DNA of 64,000 nt from Mauremys mutica (GCF_020497125.1 NC_059077.1:21832840-21896839); one strand, 5' to 3'. Numbered from the stretch's first letter, positions 24,265 through 37,719 are shown. Program-made: numbers and translations. Notes: generated by a model not told the origin, from the sequence alone.

Positions 24265-25560
24265 ATTAAAATATAAAATTTTAGAGCCTACAAGTCCACT
24301 CAGTCCTACTTCTTGCTCAGCCAATTGCTCAGCCAAACAAGTTTGTTTACATTTGAAGGAGACAATGCTGCCCGCTTCTTGTTCACAATGTCACCTGAAA
24401 GTGAGAACAGGCGTTCGAAAAGCACCATTGTAGCCGGTGTTGCAAGATAGTTATGTACCAGATGCACTAAAGATTCTTGTCCCTTCATGCCTCAACAACC
24501 ATTCCAGAGGACATGCATCCATGCTGATGATGGGTTCTGCTCGATAACCATCCAAAGCAGTGCAGATCAACGCATGTTCATTTTCATCATCTGAGTCAGG
24601 TGTCACCAGCAGAAGGCTGATTTTCTTTTTTGGTGGTTTGGGTTCTGTAGTTTCCGCAACGGAGTGCTGATCTTTTAAGACTTCTGAAAGCATGCTCCAC
24701 ACCCCATCCCTCCAGATTTTGGAAGGCACTTCAGATTCTTGAAGCTTGGGTCGAGTGCTGTAGCTATCTTTAGAAATCTCACACTAGTACCTTCTTTGCA
24801 TTTTGTCAAATATGCAGTGAAAGTTTTCTTAAAACAAATAACATGTGCTGGGTCATCATTTGAGACTGTTATAACATGAAATATATGGCAGAATGTGGGT
24901 ATAATACAGAACCAGAGACATACAATTCTCTTCCAAATTTGTGAGTTCAGTCACAAATTTAATTAACATTTTAATGAGTGTCATCAGCATGGAAGCACGT
25001 CCTCTGGAATGGTGGCCAAAGCATGAGGGGACATCCAAATGCTTAGCAGATCTGGCACAAACAACGGCACCTTGCAATGCTGACTACAAAAGTACCATGC
25101 CAATGTCTGTTCTCCCAATTATCTCCCATAAATGTAAACAAACTTGTTTCTCTTAGCTGCACAAAAAGTACGTCTGTGTGGACTTGTAGGCTCTAAAGTT
25201 TTACATTGTTCTATTTTTGAAAGCAGTTTTGTAACCCCCCCCAAAAAAATCTAGATTTGTAAGTTGCGCTTTCACGATAAAGAGATTGCACTACGGCACA
25301 TGTATGAGGTAAATTGAAAAATACTATTTCTTTTATCTTTATTATGAATATTTGCACTGTAAAAATGATAATAAAAAGTGAGCATTGTACACTTTGTATT
25401 CTGTGTTGTAACTGAAATCAATATATTTGAAAATGTAGAAAAACATCCAAAATATTTAATAAATTTCAATTGGCATTCTATTGTTTAACAGTGCCATTAA
25501 AACTGCGATTAACTCAAAAAAAATCAACCACGATTAATCGCAATCGGCAACCCTAGTTTA
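24265..25560. mobile_element. hAT transposon remnant arranged as an inverted duplication
   Basis: From about 24983 down to 24265 the minus strand carries the last part of a hAT transposase gene. From about 24984 to 25560 the plus strand carries a second copy of the 3' end, starting within the same region (catcagcatggaagc at 24983, mirrored at 24524) and ending in the terminal repeat (cgattaatcgcaatcgg, then caaccctag). The right copy lacks the transposase C-terminal segment by an internal deletion. It is inactive. Confidence 0.7.
24303..24900 (-). pseudogene. hAT transposase C-terminal remnant
   Basis: The segment read from 24488 to 24306 contains YLATPATMVLFERLFSLSG then DIVNKKRAALSPSNVNKLV, the hAT-C dimerisation domain, ending WLSNWLSKK and a stop. 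The segment from 24729 to 24451 has the upstream linker with SDDENEH and a MDACPLEWLLRHEG block. The two are in different frames, so at least one frameshift separates them. The N-terminal zinc finger and the catalytic core are missing. Confidence 0.8.
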
Positions 25561-28448
25561 AATATGAATATATAGTACTATAGTAAATGAAATGATGAAT
25601 TCACACTACCATGCCTCTTTTGCATAATGTTGATTGCTAATTTGGCTCCTGGACCAATGAGGTCTGAGTATCACTGATTTAGATGGTTCATCAATATGTA
25701 TCAGCTGTTCAAATGATGTGCATGGCAAGTTCAGGCAAAATATTCCTCAAGTGTTGTGCACTAGATACACCACTACCTCAGGCTTACTATTTTGGGATGA
25801 TTATCCCTATCTTAGCAAATCTGAATTAATTTCCAAGTTGTACTATTCAAATTCCATAAGACAAAGGCAACTGCAATCTCTTGCTGATGCCTTTGAAGCA
25901 ATAGTGAAAATTCTTTTGGAAATATATACTGTATACGCAGAGTTACTATGCAGATCAAAGCACTATGCGCAATAATAAAAAAAATCATCATCTGTCATCC
26001 ATTTGAAGCATACTGCAGAGGTTCGTCAGCTGACATACCGTGAATTCTTAAAAAGATCAAGACAGCCAACTTTCTGGGCAAGGTGTATTTCATAATGCAC
26101 TTAATCATCATTATGAATAGAAGTCTCTAACTTTTCAAGTTGAGGATTTCTTGTTTGAAGTTTTGCTAAAAGTTACGCAGAAACTCACAACAAAGATGGA
26201 CAATTTTGGTCTTTATATTAAAAAAACATTTCTTAGCAATGTAAAATTTGAAGAAGCGAGCATTTCTGGATCTGTAGAAATAAAGCTGAAGAAAAATTCA
26301 CTTCTACTGGTGCCTGCACTTTAGCTAGTCTAAGAATAATGACTTAAATCTTCAAAACTAACTAGCATCAAGGGTCTTACGTTAGGATTAATAGTTTTAA
26401 AGGTATTGAAGAAATTTCATTTACACTTAGCTAAGGGGAAAATGATTGGTCAGGAGACGGAAACAAAGTGTCAGATTAGTTTAATTAAAGGAGCTTCTTA
26501 CTTGTAGATGTACTATCAGATAAAAATACATTCCTGTAGTTTGTGACAATTAACTATCCTTATGCACTATAGCACTGGCTGCATGATCACAGTCCATTAT
26601 CTCTCCAGGAAGCCCTTCAGCAGAAATTGGAAATCCCAGTGTTTTCTGTGAGAATAGATTTCCTGTTACCGCTTTTGTTCTCAGAGCAGAAAATCCCTTC
26701 TGCACAATCAATTGTGCTGAGGACAAACACTATTTCTACAGTAATGAGGTTATTTTGTTTTAGTGTTTTTTTGCAAAGGGCAGAGGAGGTTAGGGAACAA
26801 GGAACTCCCCACTCCCAATGACAGGAACCTGGCAGCATTGTTTTAACAATAAATTGCATTTCCTTTAAATAATCTGCCTCTTTTGATAATGGAATTTGAA
26901 TTTTTGAAAGCAAAAAAAAAAAGTAGTAGTAAAAACACATCACTTCGCGTCTCCATAAAATTGTGCTCAAATACCACAGTGATGGATATATTAAACATTT
27001 AACTAGATAAATAGGACTTTTTCCATAGAGGTTTCTGCCTGACTCCTCACCCAAAAAAGTAAATGTTTTTTAGTCTGAACGTTCTCTTTACCACTAACTT
27101 CACTTTGATCCAACAGCTCACTATGATTTTATAAAATTAAATCTGACCTATTCCTGCCAGCTATAACACAGAAGTGAATTAAATGGTTTGGGTTATTTAC
27201 AGGCCAAAGTATATTTGTAAAGGGACGGTGCCAGCAGAAGGGGGTTTAAGTTGCAAAATCAGGATAACAGCATACACAAACTTTAACCATTACTATAATT
27301 TAGGTAGAGGTATTTTTCCATGTAACTGTAACTAAACTCAAGATTACAGAGAAAAGACGGGAAGAGACAAACTGCCACAAGAGCATAGAACAACATCATA
27401 TTTCTTGCTTTTTTGCAAATTTAAATACACTATCTAGGATACTGCACTTTGAATGATTTGACTGCAAAATTACTTACAGTCAAATCCATACATTTCCTGA
27501 AATAAGTTTTCTAGTTTTTTGAGATAAGGAACGCTTTGGCAGGTATCCCACTTAGGAACACCACAATACATGTCATCCTAGAGTGGAGAACTTTTACATT
27601 AAAAGCCTTGATGTAATAACTGCCTCCTTCAATGCTGATAAGAGGTTCTCTCTTTATGGAAAGCAATGAAAAACTTGTGTAGACTTTTTTCTTTTCTAAA
27701 GATTTATTCACATAATTTGTTAACTGGTGTTTCAAGATAATCCTTCAGCCTTTTCAAGCATGTCCTTCCATTTGTTTTTAAGTGTACTTTATTTTATTCT
27801 TCCAGAGAGTAACTGTTTAAAAAGCTCTCAACATATGAATAAGGAAACATAAACATTACAAAAATAAGCACTCAGTCAATATGCTCTTGCTTTGTTTACA
27901 ATCTTTCCAGTGGTAAACCTTTTATTATTAAAAACAACTAACATATGTGCCCATTTTTGTTTTGTAATGACTTGTACTACTTTAATTTAACAGTGAGGGC
28001 AATTTTACACATATTGTGCAACACCAATTAAATGGTATGGAAGTCACAGGGCTAAATACTGGCTTAGCAGAAGAGTGTATTTCTTGAAGCTCTGCAGAAC
28101 TAAAGGCATTACAGAGTAACAAGCTACCTTTTAATACCATAGTTAACAAAAACACTTATCTGTATCTGGTACAATCAAACCGCTATTCTCTGATTTGCCA
28201 GGATACTAAAAAGACATAGCAATATTTATAAATATTGGTTTATAGCTGCCCATTTTTCATATCTAATTATTGTATTAAAGTCATGATGTGTTCTAATCTA
28301 CCTTTGGTATTGGATTCTTGATTCAATCTTTACCAAGAGAAACTCTCCTTGTACTTATTTAACTTACATGAAACAGAAAACAATGTAGCCGTCCATTTCT
28401 ACAATTGGAAAAAGGGCTTATTTTCAACATGTTATCTATCATTCCAGG
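25561..28448. other. Intronic sequence without recognised features
   Basis: AT-rich sequence with only short open frames (longest about 145 codons, minus strand 26617-27054, with no family resemblance). Nothing identifiable was seen. Confidence 0.5.
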
Positions 28449-28559
28449 TAGACAAGGCAAGTTTTAACACGTTAGTTGATTGAGGTAAACTTTAGGCAGG
28501 GGATGGGTTTACCTCAATGAAATACCACATGTTAAAACTACAACTGCCTTGTCTATACT
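28449..28559. mobile_element. Palindromic MITE candidate
   Basis: The left arm (tagacaaggcaagttttaac, later gattgaggtaaac) is mirrored by gtttacctcaatg and gttaaaac...tgccttgtcta at the right. It forms a hairpin of about 110 bp. The superfamily is unknown. Confidence 0.5.
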
Positions 28560-29152
28560 ACAGTGTTACCATGTATTGGTTGGAGTGTTAAATACACCTA
28601 TTTCTCCTATTGAAGACAAGGCATTAGTTACATACAAGTTGCCCCTTGTAAACTTTTGATTATTAAACCAGTACCTCAGCAGGATGCATTTTGATTTTAC
28701 AATCTTGTGTCAGGTTTATATACTGACATGACAAACTTATTTTCTAGTGAAATATCTGCTGCAGGAGACTGAAACGTCAGTTTTAATTAAAAAACATTAC
28801 TTCCAAATGTAATTCATGTTTTATACACAGTGACAAGAGTTGGTGCCGAGATGTTAATTTCCAGGCTACTGACCAACTTGGCTAGAGCTTAAGTAGAGCA
28901 CCAAGTTTTAAGAAGAGCACAAAATATAAAAGTTGGGCCTGGAGACATGGTGTCTGGAAACTATTTTGCAAAAACCATGCATGCCTTTGAACTAACTATA
29001 GTCCAGTGTTTTTTTTTTAAATCATGCTATTAAATTCATAGGTAGGTATCTAAATTGGTAGGACTTTCTTAAAGGTACAGAATGTTCAAAGGTTCCTGAC
29101 TTCAGTGGGAGCTTGTAGGTGTTGAGCAGTTTTGAAAATTAGGTGACTTACA

Positions 29153-29389
29153 CAGGGCTTGTCTACACAGTGCTGCAGCAGCACTGCTACAGCGCTTAGT
29201 GAAGACACTACCTATGCCAGTGTAGGTACTCCACCTCCCTTTGAGGCAGTAGCTATGTTGACGGGAGAAGCCTGTATGTAAGCAGGAGTTAGGCTGCTAC
29301 AACTGCATTGCTTAGGGGTGTAGATTTTCCACAGCTGAGTGACATAGTTATATCGACATAAGTCTGTAGTGTAGACTAAGCTACAGGCA
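29153..29389. mobile_element. MITE-like element (CTTGTCTACAC type)
   Basis: It opens cagggcttgtctacaca and closes gtagtgtagactaagctac, an imperfect inverted terminal repeat. It appears to interrupt another repeat, whose parts lie at about 29040-29150 and 29390-29433. No confident target duplication was found. Confidence 0.45.
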
Positions 29390-29502
29390 CCTAAATAAGA
29401 ATTTTAGGCACCCGTTTTTAAATAATCTTGGCCATAGTATTTAGCTAAAATGCTATCAGTGAGTTGAGCTGTTGCTTGATGTTTATTTGAGATGCCCTAG
29501 TG

Positions 29503-29767
29503 CAATGGTCCCCAAACTTTTGAGGGTTGCGCCCCCCCCCACACACTTCTATCTGTGCCCTTTCCCCGCCGCCCGGGAAGGGAGCGCTTCCTCCAGGGGA
29601 GGAGGATGCGAACAGAAGTGAGGGGGCCAAGGCTGGAGCTGGGGCTGAGAGTGGGGCCGCAGCCAGGGGTCGAGGCTGGGGGCAGGGATGGAGCCACATC
29701 TGGAATGTGGTGAGGGCCAGCAGCTGCGCCCACGGCCAGGGGCGGCCACACACTTTCGGGACCTCTG
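29503..29767. mobile_element. GC-rich hAT element
   Basis: The left end is CAATGGTCCCCAAAC. The right end on the other strand is CAGAGGTCCCGAAAG. The flanks ccctagtg (29495-29502) and cactagtg (29768-29775) match at 7 of 8. The GC-rich body produces several overlapping open frames that are not genes. Confidence 0.78.
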
Positions 29768-31193
29768 CACTAGTGGCTAACCAAATTCCTTGGTGCTGGC
29801 AGGTCCACTGTCAACAATGCAGTATTTGTCAAGATATCTAACCATTCTTAAAAAGTAGCTATAGAATATGGAAATCACAGGAGCAACCTGGTTAATTCTA
29901 ATCACAAGCTGAATTTACAAGAGTTGGAACTTAGGGAAAATATCTTGTTTAAAAAAATTGATCTGGAAGTCACACAGAGATAACTATTGCACTTCACAAT
30001 ACCATTTTTAACAGTTATTTTAGGGGCAGTACTGTGCTTCACGTAACTGATTATCCAGGCCAAAATACATCTTTATTTCTAGAGAAAGGAGGATCTGTTA
30101 GTTATCCTTTTAATGGAAATGGCTTACTTGAATTCTTTTTAAAACAATTCAAGAATAACGTTCTAAAATTTTTTGAAGGGAAGCGAGATAATGAGAATGC
30201 TTTCTGATCTTTCAAAATTACACTGCGTGTGGAAAGGGACTATAACACTCAAAAATTATGCTTTTCTCAGTTAGTGTAATGGTCACAAAAATAATGAAAG
30301 CCATAATATTTACAATATAGGTTTTTCCCATAATTTTACTCATGTAATTTAAAATCTGCAGCATTTAGTTTGGCTTCAGAGGCATCCATATAAATGGCTC
30401 TCATTTCTGCTAAATAGCTTTACAACAATAGCTTCTTGCTTTCTCAGGTTACAGTATTTATTCATAGCAGGTTGCAACATAATGAATTTTGAGTTCTTGT
30501 TTTTGAACGGTTTCTCATTGAAGCTTTTCTAAACATATTCATGGATGGTGCTATTTTTCTGTTATGTGGTGAGAGTATTGTGCATCCATTTAATTGGTCT
30601 CTCCTTCCATTTGCAGTGCAATGAATTAATACACAAAAGGTCTATGTTTTGGAATGGACTGTCTGAACTGCTGTTTGATGCAAAAGAAAAAAATCAAGCT
30701 TTTCCTAGCAACATGTTCAGAAATAGCTCCATCTAGGAAGATGAGTAAAAGCAGAATCTAACAGATACTTCTTGGAAACCAGAAAGCATTTCTATGAGAA
30801 AATCACAGGGGGAAAAAGACCCCACTTTTTATAGTATTTCTTTTTCATTTCACATTTTTTATAATACTGATTTTTCTAAGTCACCCTAACAAACAAATCT
30901 CAGAAAATTTGATACTTAAAGTGAAAGTGTATACCTTGAGTTTAAACAATAAAATTATGTAAGAGGGGGAAAAAAGCCCTAAAGCTGTTCCCATCCCTCC
31001 TCATCCCAACTTTTCAGGGAAGTTTTGCCTATCTTTTTTCTTTCTTTCTTTTTTTTTTTTGGAAGGGGGAGGGAGGTGAGGGAGAAGGCTTTATAGAAAA
31101 GATGAGCAATACATTTTGAACTAAACACAATTAGGCTTGGGCTGAGTTGGGTGTCCTCTGGCAAGAAGTTTCATAGTTGAGGTCTCACTAGAG

Positions 31194-31425
31194 CAGGGGT
31201 TCTTAAATTGGGGGTTGGGACCCTTCAGGGAGTCATGAGGTTATTACATGGGGGGGGGGGGTGTCGCAAGCTGTCAGCCTCCACCCCAAACCCCGCTTTG
31301 CCTCCAGCATTTATAATGGTGTTAAATATATAAAAAAGCATTTTTAATTGATGGGTGTGGGGTCACACTCAGAGGCTTGCTTTGTGAAAGAGGTCACTAG
31401 TAAAAAAAAAGTTTGAGAATCACTG
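31194..31425. mobile_element. hAT element, same family as 1049-1266
   Basis: The ends are CAGGGGTTCTTAAATTGGG and AGTTTGAGAATCACTG. The flanks cactagag and tgctagag match at 6 of 8. The interior blocks (gcaagctgtcagcctcc, tttgcctccagcatttat) are the same as in the 1049-1266 copy. A G-run near 31251-31261 is part of it. Confidence 0.85.
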
Positions 31426-32156
31426 TGCTAGAGAGACTATTCTGCCCCAGCTCCGAGAGTCTTGTCTTGAGTAACTTAAACTGTACTGGCACTGTGCAAT
31501 GCAGTTGTCTCAGTGGGTCACAGAAATTGTCTCAGAGGGAATTAAGTACCAACCCATTAACAGACCTGCAGATTGGGACCAGGACATCAAACTTGTATTG
31601 GAAATTAATGGAGAGTCTTGAAATCCTTGGATCGCATGTGCAATCCTTCATGTCACCCTTTGTTGCTTAGGAGACTTGCCACTCAGCTGCATCAGCTGCA
31701 GCTTCTATCTTGTGGTTATGCTCATCCCCAGGTAGTCAGTTTCAACAGTCTAACCTGCTGGTGACAAAAACTAGCATTACAATGTGTTACGTCCTCATCT
31801 AACATGAAACAGCATGTTCTGGTCAGCTAAAGGTGGAAAACATACATTATTTGCTATAAACAGCTGTCTGTAGTAAAAGAAGTCCAGTTTTACCCTGAGG
31901 CTTCAAACAATTTTGATGTTCATAGTCTGCATTCTATCAGTGTATTGATGAAGGTTTATTAAAAGTGTGTTCCCATTTCTTCCATCATTTCTGGTTTTTC
32001 CTCACTTATTTTTTTCACCCATTACACACACAGAATCATAAGACTGGAAGGGAGCTCAAGAGGTCATCTAGTCCAGTCCCCTGTACTTAAAGCAGGACTA
32101 AGTATTGTCTATACCATCTCTGACAGGTGTTTGTCCAACCTGCTCTTAAAAATCCC

Positions 32157-33256
32157 TTATGATGGAGATTCCAGAACCTCCCTAGGCAATTTATTCCAGT
32201 GCTTAACCACTCTGACAGTTAGGAAGTTTTTCCTAATGTCCAACCTAAACCGCCCTTGCTGCAATTTAAGCCCGTTGCTTCTTGTCCTATCCTCAGAGGT
32301 TGAGAAGAACAAGTTTTCTCCCTCATCCTTGTAACAACCTTTTATGTACTTGAAAAATGTTATGTCCCCTCTCATTCTTCTCTTCTCCAGACTAAACAAA
32401 CCCATTTTTTTTTTCGATCTTCCCTCATAGGTCATGTTTTCTAGACCTTTAATAATTTTTGTTGCTCTTCTCTGGATTTTCTCCCATTTGTCCACATCTT
32501 TTCTGAAATGTGGCACCCAGAACTGACACAATACTCCAGTTGAAGCCTAATCAGCGCGGAGTAGAGCAGAAAAATTACTTCTCATGTCTTGCTTACAATA
32601 CTCCTGCTAATACATCCCAGAATTAGGTTTGCTTTTTTTTTTTTGCAACATTACACTGTTGACTCATATTTAGCTTGTGATCCACTATGACCCCCAGATC
32701 TCTTTTCACGGTACTCTTTCCTAAGCAGTCATTTCCCATTTTGTATGCGTGCAACTGATTGTTCCCTCCTAAGTGGAGTACTCTGCATTTGTCCTTATTG
32801 AATTTCATCCTATTTACTTCAGATCATTTCTCCAGTTTGTCCAGATCATTTTGAATTTTAATCCTATACTCCAAAGCACTTGCAACCCATACCAGCTTCG
32901 TATCATCCGCGAACTTTATAAATGTACTCTCTATGCCATTATCTAAATCATTGATGAAGATATTGAACAGAACAGGACCCAGAATCGATCCCTGCGGGAC
33001 CCCACTTGTTATGTCCTTCCAGCATGACTGTGAACCACTGATAACTACTCTCTGAGAATGATTTTCCAACCAGTTATGCACGCACCTTATAATAGTTCCA
33101 TCTAGGTTGTATTTCCCTAGTTTTTTTTATGAGAAGGTCATGCAAGACAGTATCAAAAGTCTTACTAAAGTGAAGATATACCACAGCTACCACTTCCCCC
33201 CTATCCACAAGGCTTGTTACTCTATCAAAGAAAGCTATCAGGTTGCTTTGACACAA
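32157..33256 (-). pseudogene. CR1 reverse transcriptase remnant, catalytic motif kept
   Basis: In three overlapping minus-strand segments: 33256-33074 carries YLHFSKTFDTVLHDLLIKK; 33081-32824 carries SGVPQGSILGPVLFNIF then INDLDNG and FADDTKL, so both catalytic Asp residues remain; 32531-32157 carries the C-terminal QRRATKIIKGLENMTYE and KKMGLFSLEKRRMRGD. The frame is broken between them and the 5' half is missing. Confidence 0.85.
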
Positions 33257-33484
33257 TTTGTTCTTGACAAATCCATGCTGACTGTTACCTAGAAGATAAT
33301 GTGGTGATAAGTGTGTGCAAATTGATTGGTTATTTGCTTCATTATCTTTCCGGATATAGAAGTTAAGCTGATTGAGCTGTAATTCCTCGGGTTGTCCTTA
33401 TTTCTCTTTTTATAGATGGGCACTATATTTGCCCTTTTCCAGCCTTCTGGAATGTCTCCTGTCTTCCATGACTTTTCAAAGATA

Positions 33485-33672
33485 CACCTCTACCCCGATA
33501 TAACGCGACCCGATACAACATGAATTTGGATATAACACGGTAAAGCAGCATTCCGGGGGGATGGGGTAGCACACTCCGGCAGATCAAAGCAAGTTCGATA
33601 TAACGTGGTTTCACCTATAACGCTGTAAGATTTTTTGGCTCCCAAGGACAACGTTATATCAGGGTAGAGGTG
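33485..33672. mobile_element. Mariner-type MITE nested in CR1
   Basis: It has long inverted ends: CACCTCTACCCCGATATAAC at left and CACCTCTACCCTGATATAAC at right on the other strand. TA flanks both ends (33483-33484, 33673-33674). The CR1 sequence continues on both sides, so this is the younger insertion. Confidence 0.9.
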
Positions 33673-33892
33673 TAATTGCTAATGGCTCAGTCAACTCCTT
33701 AAGTATTCTGGGATGCATTTCATCAGGCCCTGGTGATTTGAAAACATCTAACTTGTCTAAGTAATTTTTAACTTGTTCTTTCCCTATTTTAGACTCTGAG
33801 CCTACCTCATTTTCACTAGATGTTCAATTGCCACCAACCTTCTTGGTGAAAACCGACACAAAGAAGTCATTAAGCACCTCTGCCATTTCCAC

Positions 33893-35235
33893 TTTAAGGC
33901 CAGAAGGGGCCAACATGATCATCTAGTCTGATCTCCTGCACATTGCAGGCCACAGAACCTCACCCACCCACTCCTGTAATAGACCCATAATCTTTGGCTG
34001 AGTTACTGAAGTCCTCAAATCATGATTTAAAGACTTGAAGTTACAGAAAATCCACCATTTACACTAGTTTAAACCTACAAGTGACCCATGCCCCAGGGCA
34101 GCAGAGGAAGACCAAAAAACAAACAAAAACAAAAACAAAAACCCCTATGGTCTCTGCCAATATAACTTTGGGGGTGGGGGGAAGAGGAGAATTCCTTCCT
34201 GACCCCAAATATGGTGATCTGTTAGACCCTGAGCATGTGGGCAAGGACTGACCAGCCAGACACCTGGGAAAGATATATTTGCTGCTAGCAGTCACAGATC
34301 AGTTACCTGCCATTGTAGGCACTCTCCTCATACCATCCTCTTCATAAACTTATCAAGCTCAGTCTTGAAGCCAGTTCTGTTTTTTGCCTCTACTGCTCCC
34401 CTTGGAAGGCTATTCTAGAAATTTACTCCTGTAATGGTTAGAAACCTCTGTCTAAATTCAAGCCTAAACTTGTTGATGGCCAGTTTATATCCATTTGTTT
34501 TTGTGTCCACATTGGTGCTTAACTTAACTAACTCCTCTCCCTGATATTGATCCCTCTGATGTATGTATAGAGAGCAATAATATTTCCCCTCAGCTTTTTT
34601 TGGTTAAGCTAAACAAGCCAAGCTCTTTGAGCCTCCTCTCATAAGGTAGGTTTTCCATTAGTCTGATCATTCTAGTAGCCCTTCCCTGAACCTGGTCCAG
34701 TTTGAATTCGTCTTTCCTAAGCATGGGAGGCCAGAATTGTACACACTATTCCAGATGAAGTTTCACAGGTACCATTATACAAGGCAATCACTTCCATCTC
34801 TCTACTGGAAATACCTTGCCTGATACATCCTAGCACTGCATTAACATTTTTCACGGCTGCATCACATTGGCAGCTCATAGTCATCATGCTGTGATCAACC
34901 AATACACCCAGGTCTTTCTCCTGTCTCTTCCAACTGATAAATTCCCAGCTTATAGCAAAAATTCTTGTTACTAGTTCCTAAGTGTACGACCTTGCACTAT
35001 TCAATTTCATCCCATTTCTATTACTCCAGTTTTCAAGATCATCCAGATCTTCTTGTATGATATTCCAGTCTTCCTCCGTATTGGCTATACTTTTCAATTT
35101 AGCGTTATAAGCAAATTTTATTAGCACGCTCCCTCTTTTTGTGCTAAGGTCATTAATAAAAATGTTAAATAAGATTGGTCCCAAGACCAATCCATGAGGA
35201 ACTCCACTAGTAACCTCCCTCCATGATGACTTTCA
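33893..35235 (-). mobile_element. Second CR1 LINE copy, different subfamily
   Basis: It begins taaggccagaaggggccaac and atgatcatctagtctgatc, the antisense 3' end of another CR1 subfamily, then runs through attccttcctgaccccaaat to a decayed reverse transcriptase (minus 35190-34978: VLGPILFNIFINDL, with the catalytic block decayed to FAYNAKL). It abuts the first CR1 end to end. An A-rich (caaaa)n tract lies near 34110-34141. Confidence 0.85.
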
Positions 35236-36065
35236 GATCTACCTCTCTGCCTCCTTCTGCCCCTCTCTCTGACATCTTGTGGATGTCTAGCCATCAAATC
35301 AAGCTAAACATGGCTAAAACAGAGCTCCTAATCTTCCCCTCAAATCCTTCATGCTACATCCTTTCTTAATCATAGTGGACAACATCACTGTGCTGCCTGT
35401 CACTCAGGGCTATAACCTGGGCTTCAATTTTGACTCAGACCTCTCCCTAAAGATCTCCCAAAGATCATTTTCTTAGACAGGTGATGTGGTCAAAGCAACA
35501 GGCTCTTTGGATTCTTCTACTGGCTGCCCACTTTTTGTCACATCAAACATGATCTGCTTGTCTTCATGTTCAGAAATGACCTTAATGAGCAATCCCCACT
35601 CTACCCATCATCTCTCATTTGCTGTCAAGATGTCAACTTTCGCCTCTAGTTGGCCCATGATGTCAGCCTCCATCACCCACTTATTCCTTTGTGTTTTCTC
35701 CCATGCTGACCCTTACTCGAGAGGAGCTCCTCATACAGATTTCCAAATCTACCTCATTATTCACCTTCAAAACCCACCTCAAAATTCTCTTATGCTGTAA
35801 TGCCTACAAAAAAATTGACAATGGCTGCTGATGTGCTGAGACCACTGCTTACTATGCTGTCCAGTATTGTCTCACTGCTTCCTTGTGCTCCCCAGTCTGT
35901 CTATCCATGTATTTTGTTTCCGGGGTTTTGTGTATCTTCTATTAAGATTATAAATTAATTGGGGAAGAGGACCATCTTTTGTTCTGTTTGTACAGCAGTT
36001 AGCACAAAAAGTGGGGCTAGCCCATGACTAGGGCTCCGAGGTGCTACAGCAATACAAATAATATA
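35236..36065 (+). mobile_element. L2-clade-like LINE 3' end
   Basis: The plus strand shows decayed coding blocks and ends in gtacagcagttagcac, ccatgactagggctccgagg, gctacagcaatacaaata, the characteristic tail of reptile L2-like elements. It is opposite in orientation to the adjoining CR1. The frame is broken, and the 5' boundary is approximate. Confidence 0.55.
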
Positions 36066-37700
36066 TATTCACTGTCACTGAAATCCATATTCAAATGTCG
36101 CTGTAGTCCATGGCATTTTACAATCTCAGAGTCTCATATAGATGTTAAACAGCGGGTGAGAGAAATGAGTCTCAACAGAACTCCACATGACAGGGAACTA
36201 GGTGAGGAGAGGCACGTATCCATGTCCAGAATCTGTTTGCAAATTAAATTAAGATTAAATTATTTTGTCTGTAGTCTGAGACAAGTATAAGGCTGAGGAA
36301 TTTAAAAATACTTGAATTAGTTACCCCACATACTCTAGTAACTGTCATGCCAAAAAAAATACATGTGAAGAAAACATTAAGTTTGCATGGTTATGCATCC
36401 ATAAATAAAATAAAATAAATAAATCAGGAAATGCTACAGTTGAGGGGTCACACAAACAAACTACTTTCTTCCATATGCCTATGCTTTTCATACTATCTAA
36501 TTATAGCAACACATTGTTTCTTATATAAAGCAATAATACATTTTTTTCTATGATCCTAGCTCACATATATAACCTCTTAATATTTTGGTCGCTGCATATA
36601 TCAGAAGATGAAATTTATTCTTATAGATTAAGCCCAGAAGACACAACTGTGATCATTTTATCAGACCTTCTGCACAACACAGGCCAAAGAATTTCAACCA
36701 GGAACTTCTACAGGAAACTTTTCTTGCCTAAAAATTTACCCCAAAACATCCCACCTTCTTACGTAATGTTTCCCCCTCTTTCCTAGATGGGCAGATGAGA
36801 ACTTTTGTCCTTACTAGGGGGTAAGGGAACATCCTCCTCCAATCTTTCCCAGAACAATTACTAGAAGGTATTACTTTCTTATTAATGCAAATATTTAGCT
36901 GTGCTATAAACTAAACAAATTTCATTTGTAACAGATCCTTCAATTAAAGGCAACAGGTCTGCAGAAACAACTTAATTCTGCAGCTTCTCAGAAATAATCC
37001 TCAGGGCCAGATTGCAGGACATGAATGGCTCAAAAACGAAATTTGCGTGTCAGAGTAAGTTTTTGTCCGTCTCTCCACCCCTCCCCAAATACCCCAGTAT
37101 CTTAACTGTGGGATGTTCACAGCAGAAAAATCCATTTCTTGGAAGAAGGAAGGATTAAAACAGTAATTGTTTACAATAAGCAGTGTCACAATAAACAACA
37201 AATTACTGAGGCACCAGCTTCTAACAAGCTCTCTTTGTGATTCAATGGAAATTTATTTCCAACATGTCACAAGCCAATATTTCCGTTAAGAAAAACATTA
37301 AGAGTGCAAAAGTAAAGGGAAACAGACTTCTGAGAAGTTCTACTAGTGATTACTTTCTTTTTTAAGGAAACAAACAACCTTCTTCTCCATCCAAGCCAGG
37401 ACAGATCTTAATAAGGATGATGGATTTGTGACAATCTGGTGAATCTGTTTGTACAACTTACATATAAAGAGACCCCAGCATAAAACAGAATTTGTATTGG
37501 TTTCAGAATGCAGACTCCATTTTGGATATTGGGCTTTTTTATCTTCTCTGCAGTCATCTTACCTCCACATTAAACTGGAATTCCAAAGACTGGGGGCAAA
37601 GGTCTAATCTTAGAAGGTCACTGACTTAACTGCTCTCCCAACGAACTGGAATCACCCTAAAATAGGCTGGCTCCCACCTAAATGAACTGGTTTATTCCGA
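36066..37700. other. Intronic sequence without recognised features
   Basis: AT-rich sequence including a small (aaat)n tract near 36404-36424. Nothing else identifiable was seen. Confidence 0.5.
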
Positions 37701-37719
37701 GAGAGGTTGACTAGCAATA

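Larger units (their letters stand above)
32034..33892 (-). mobile_element. CR1 LINE copy, split by a mariner-type MITE
   Basis: It starts at the plus-strand left with gaatcataagactggaagg (the antisense 3' end) and extends through the 3' UTR-like and reverse-transcriptase regions to about 33892. A 188-bp element sits at 33485-33672. Open pieces on the minus strand cover reverse transcriptase and its C-terminal region. Confidence 0.88.

Noticed and set aside
25718..25975. 85-codon plus-strand open frame
   Set aside because: It shows no domain, splice signals or repeat context and is within the length expected by chance in AT-rich intron.
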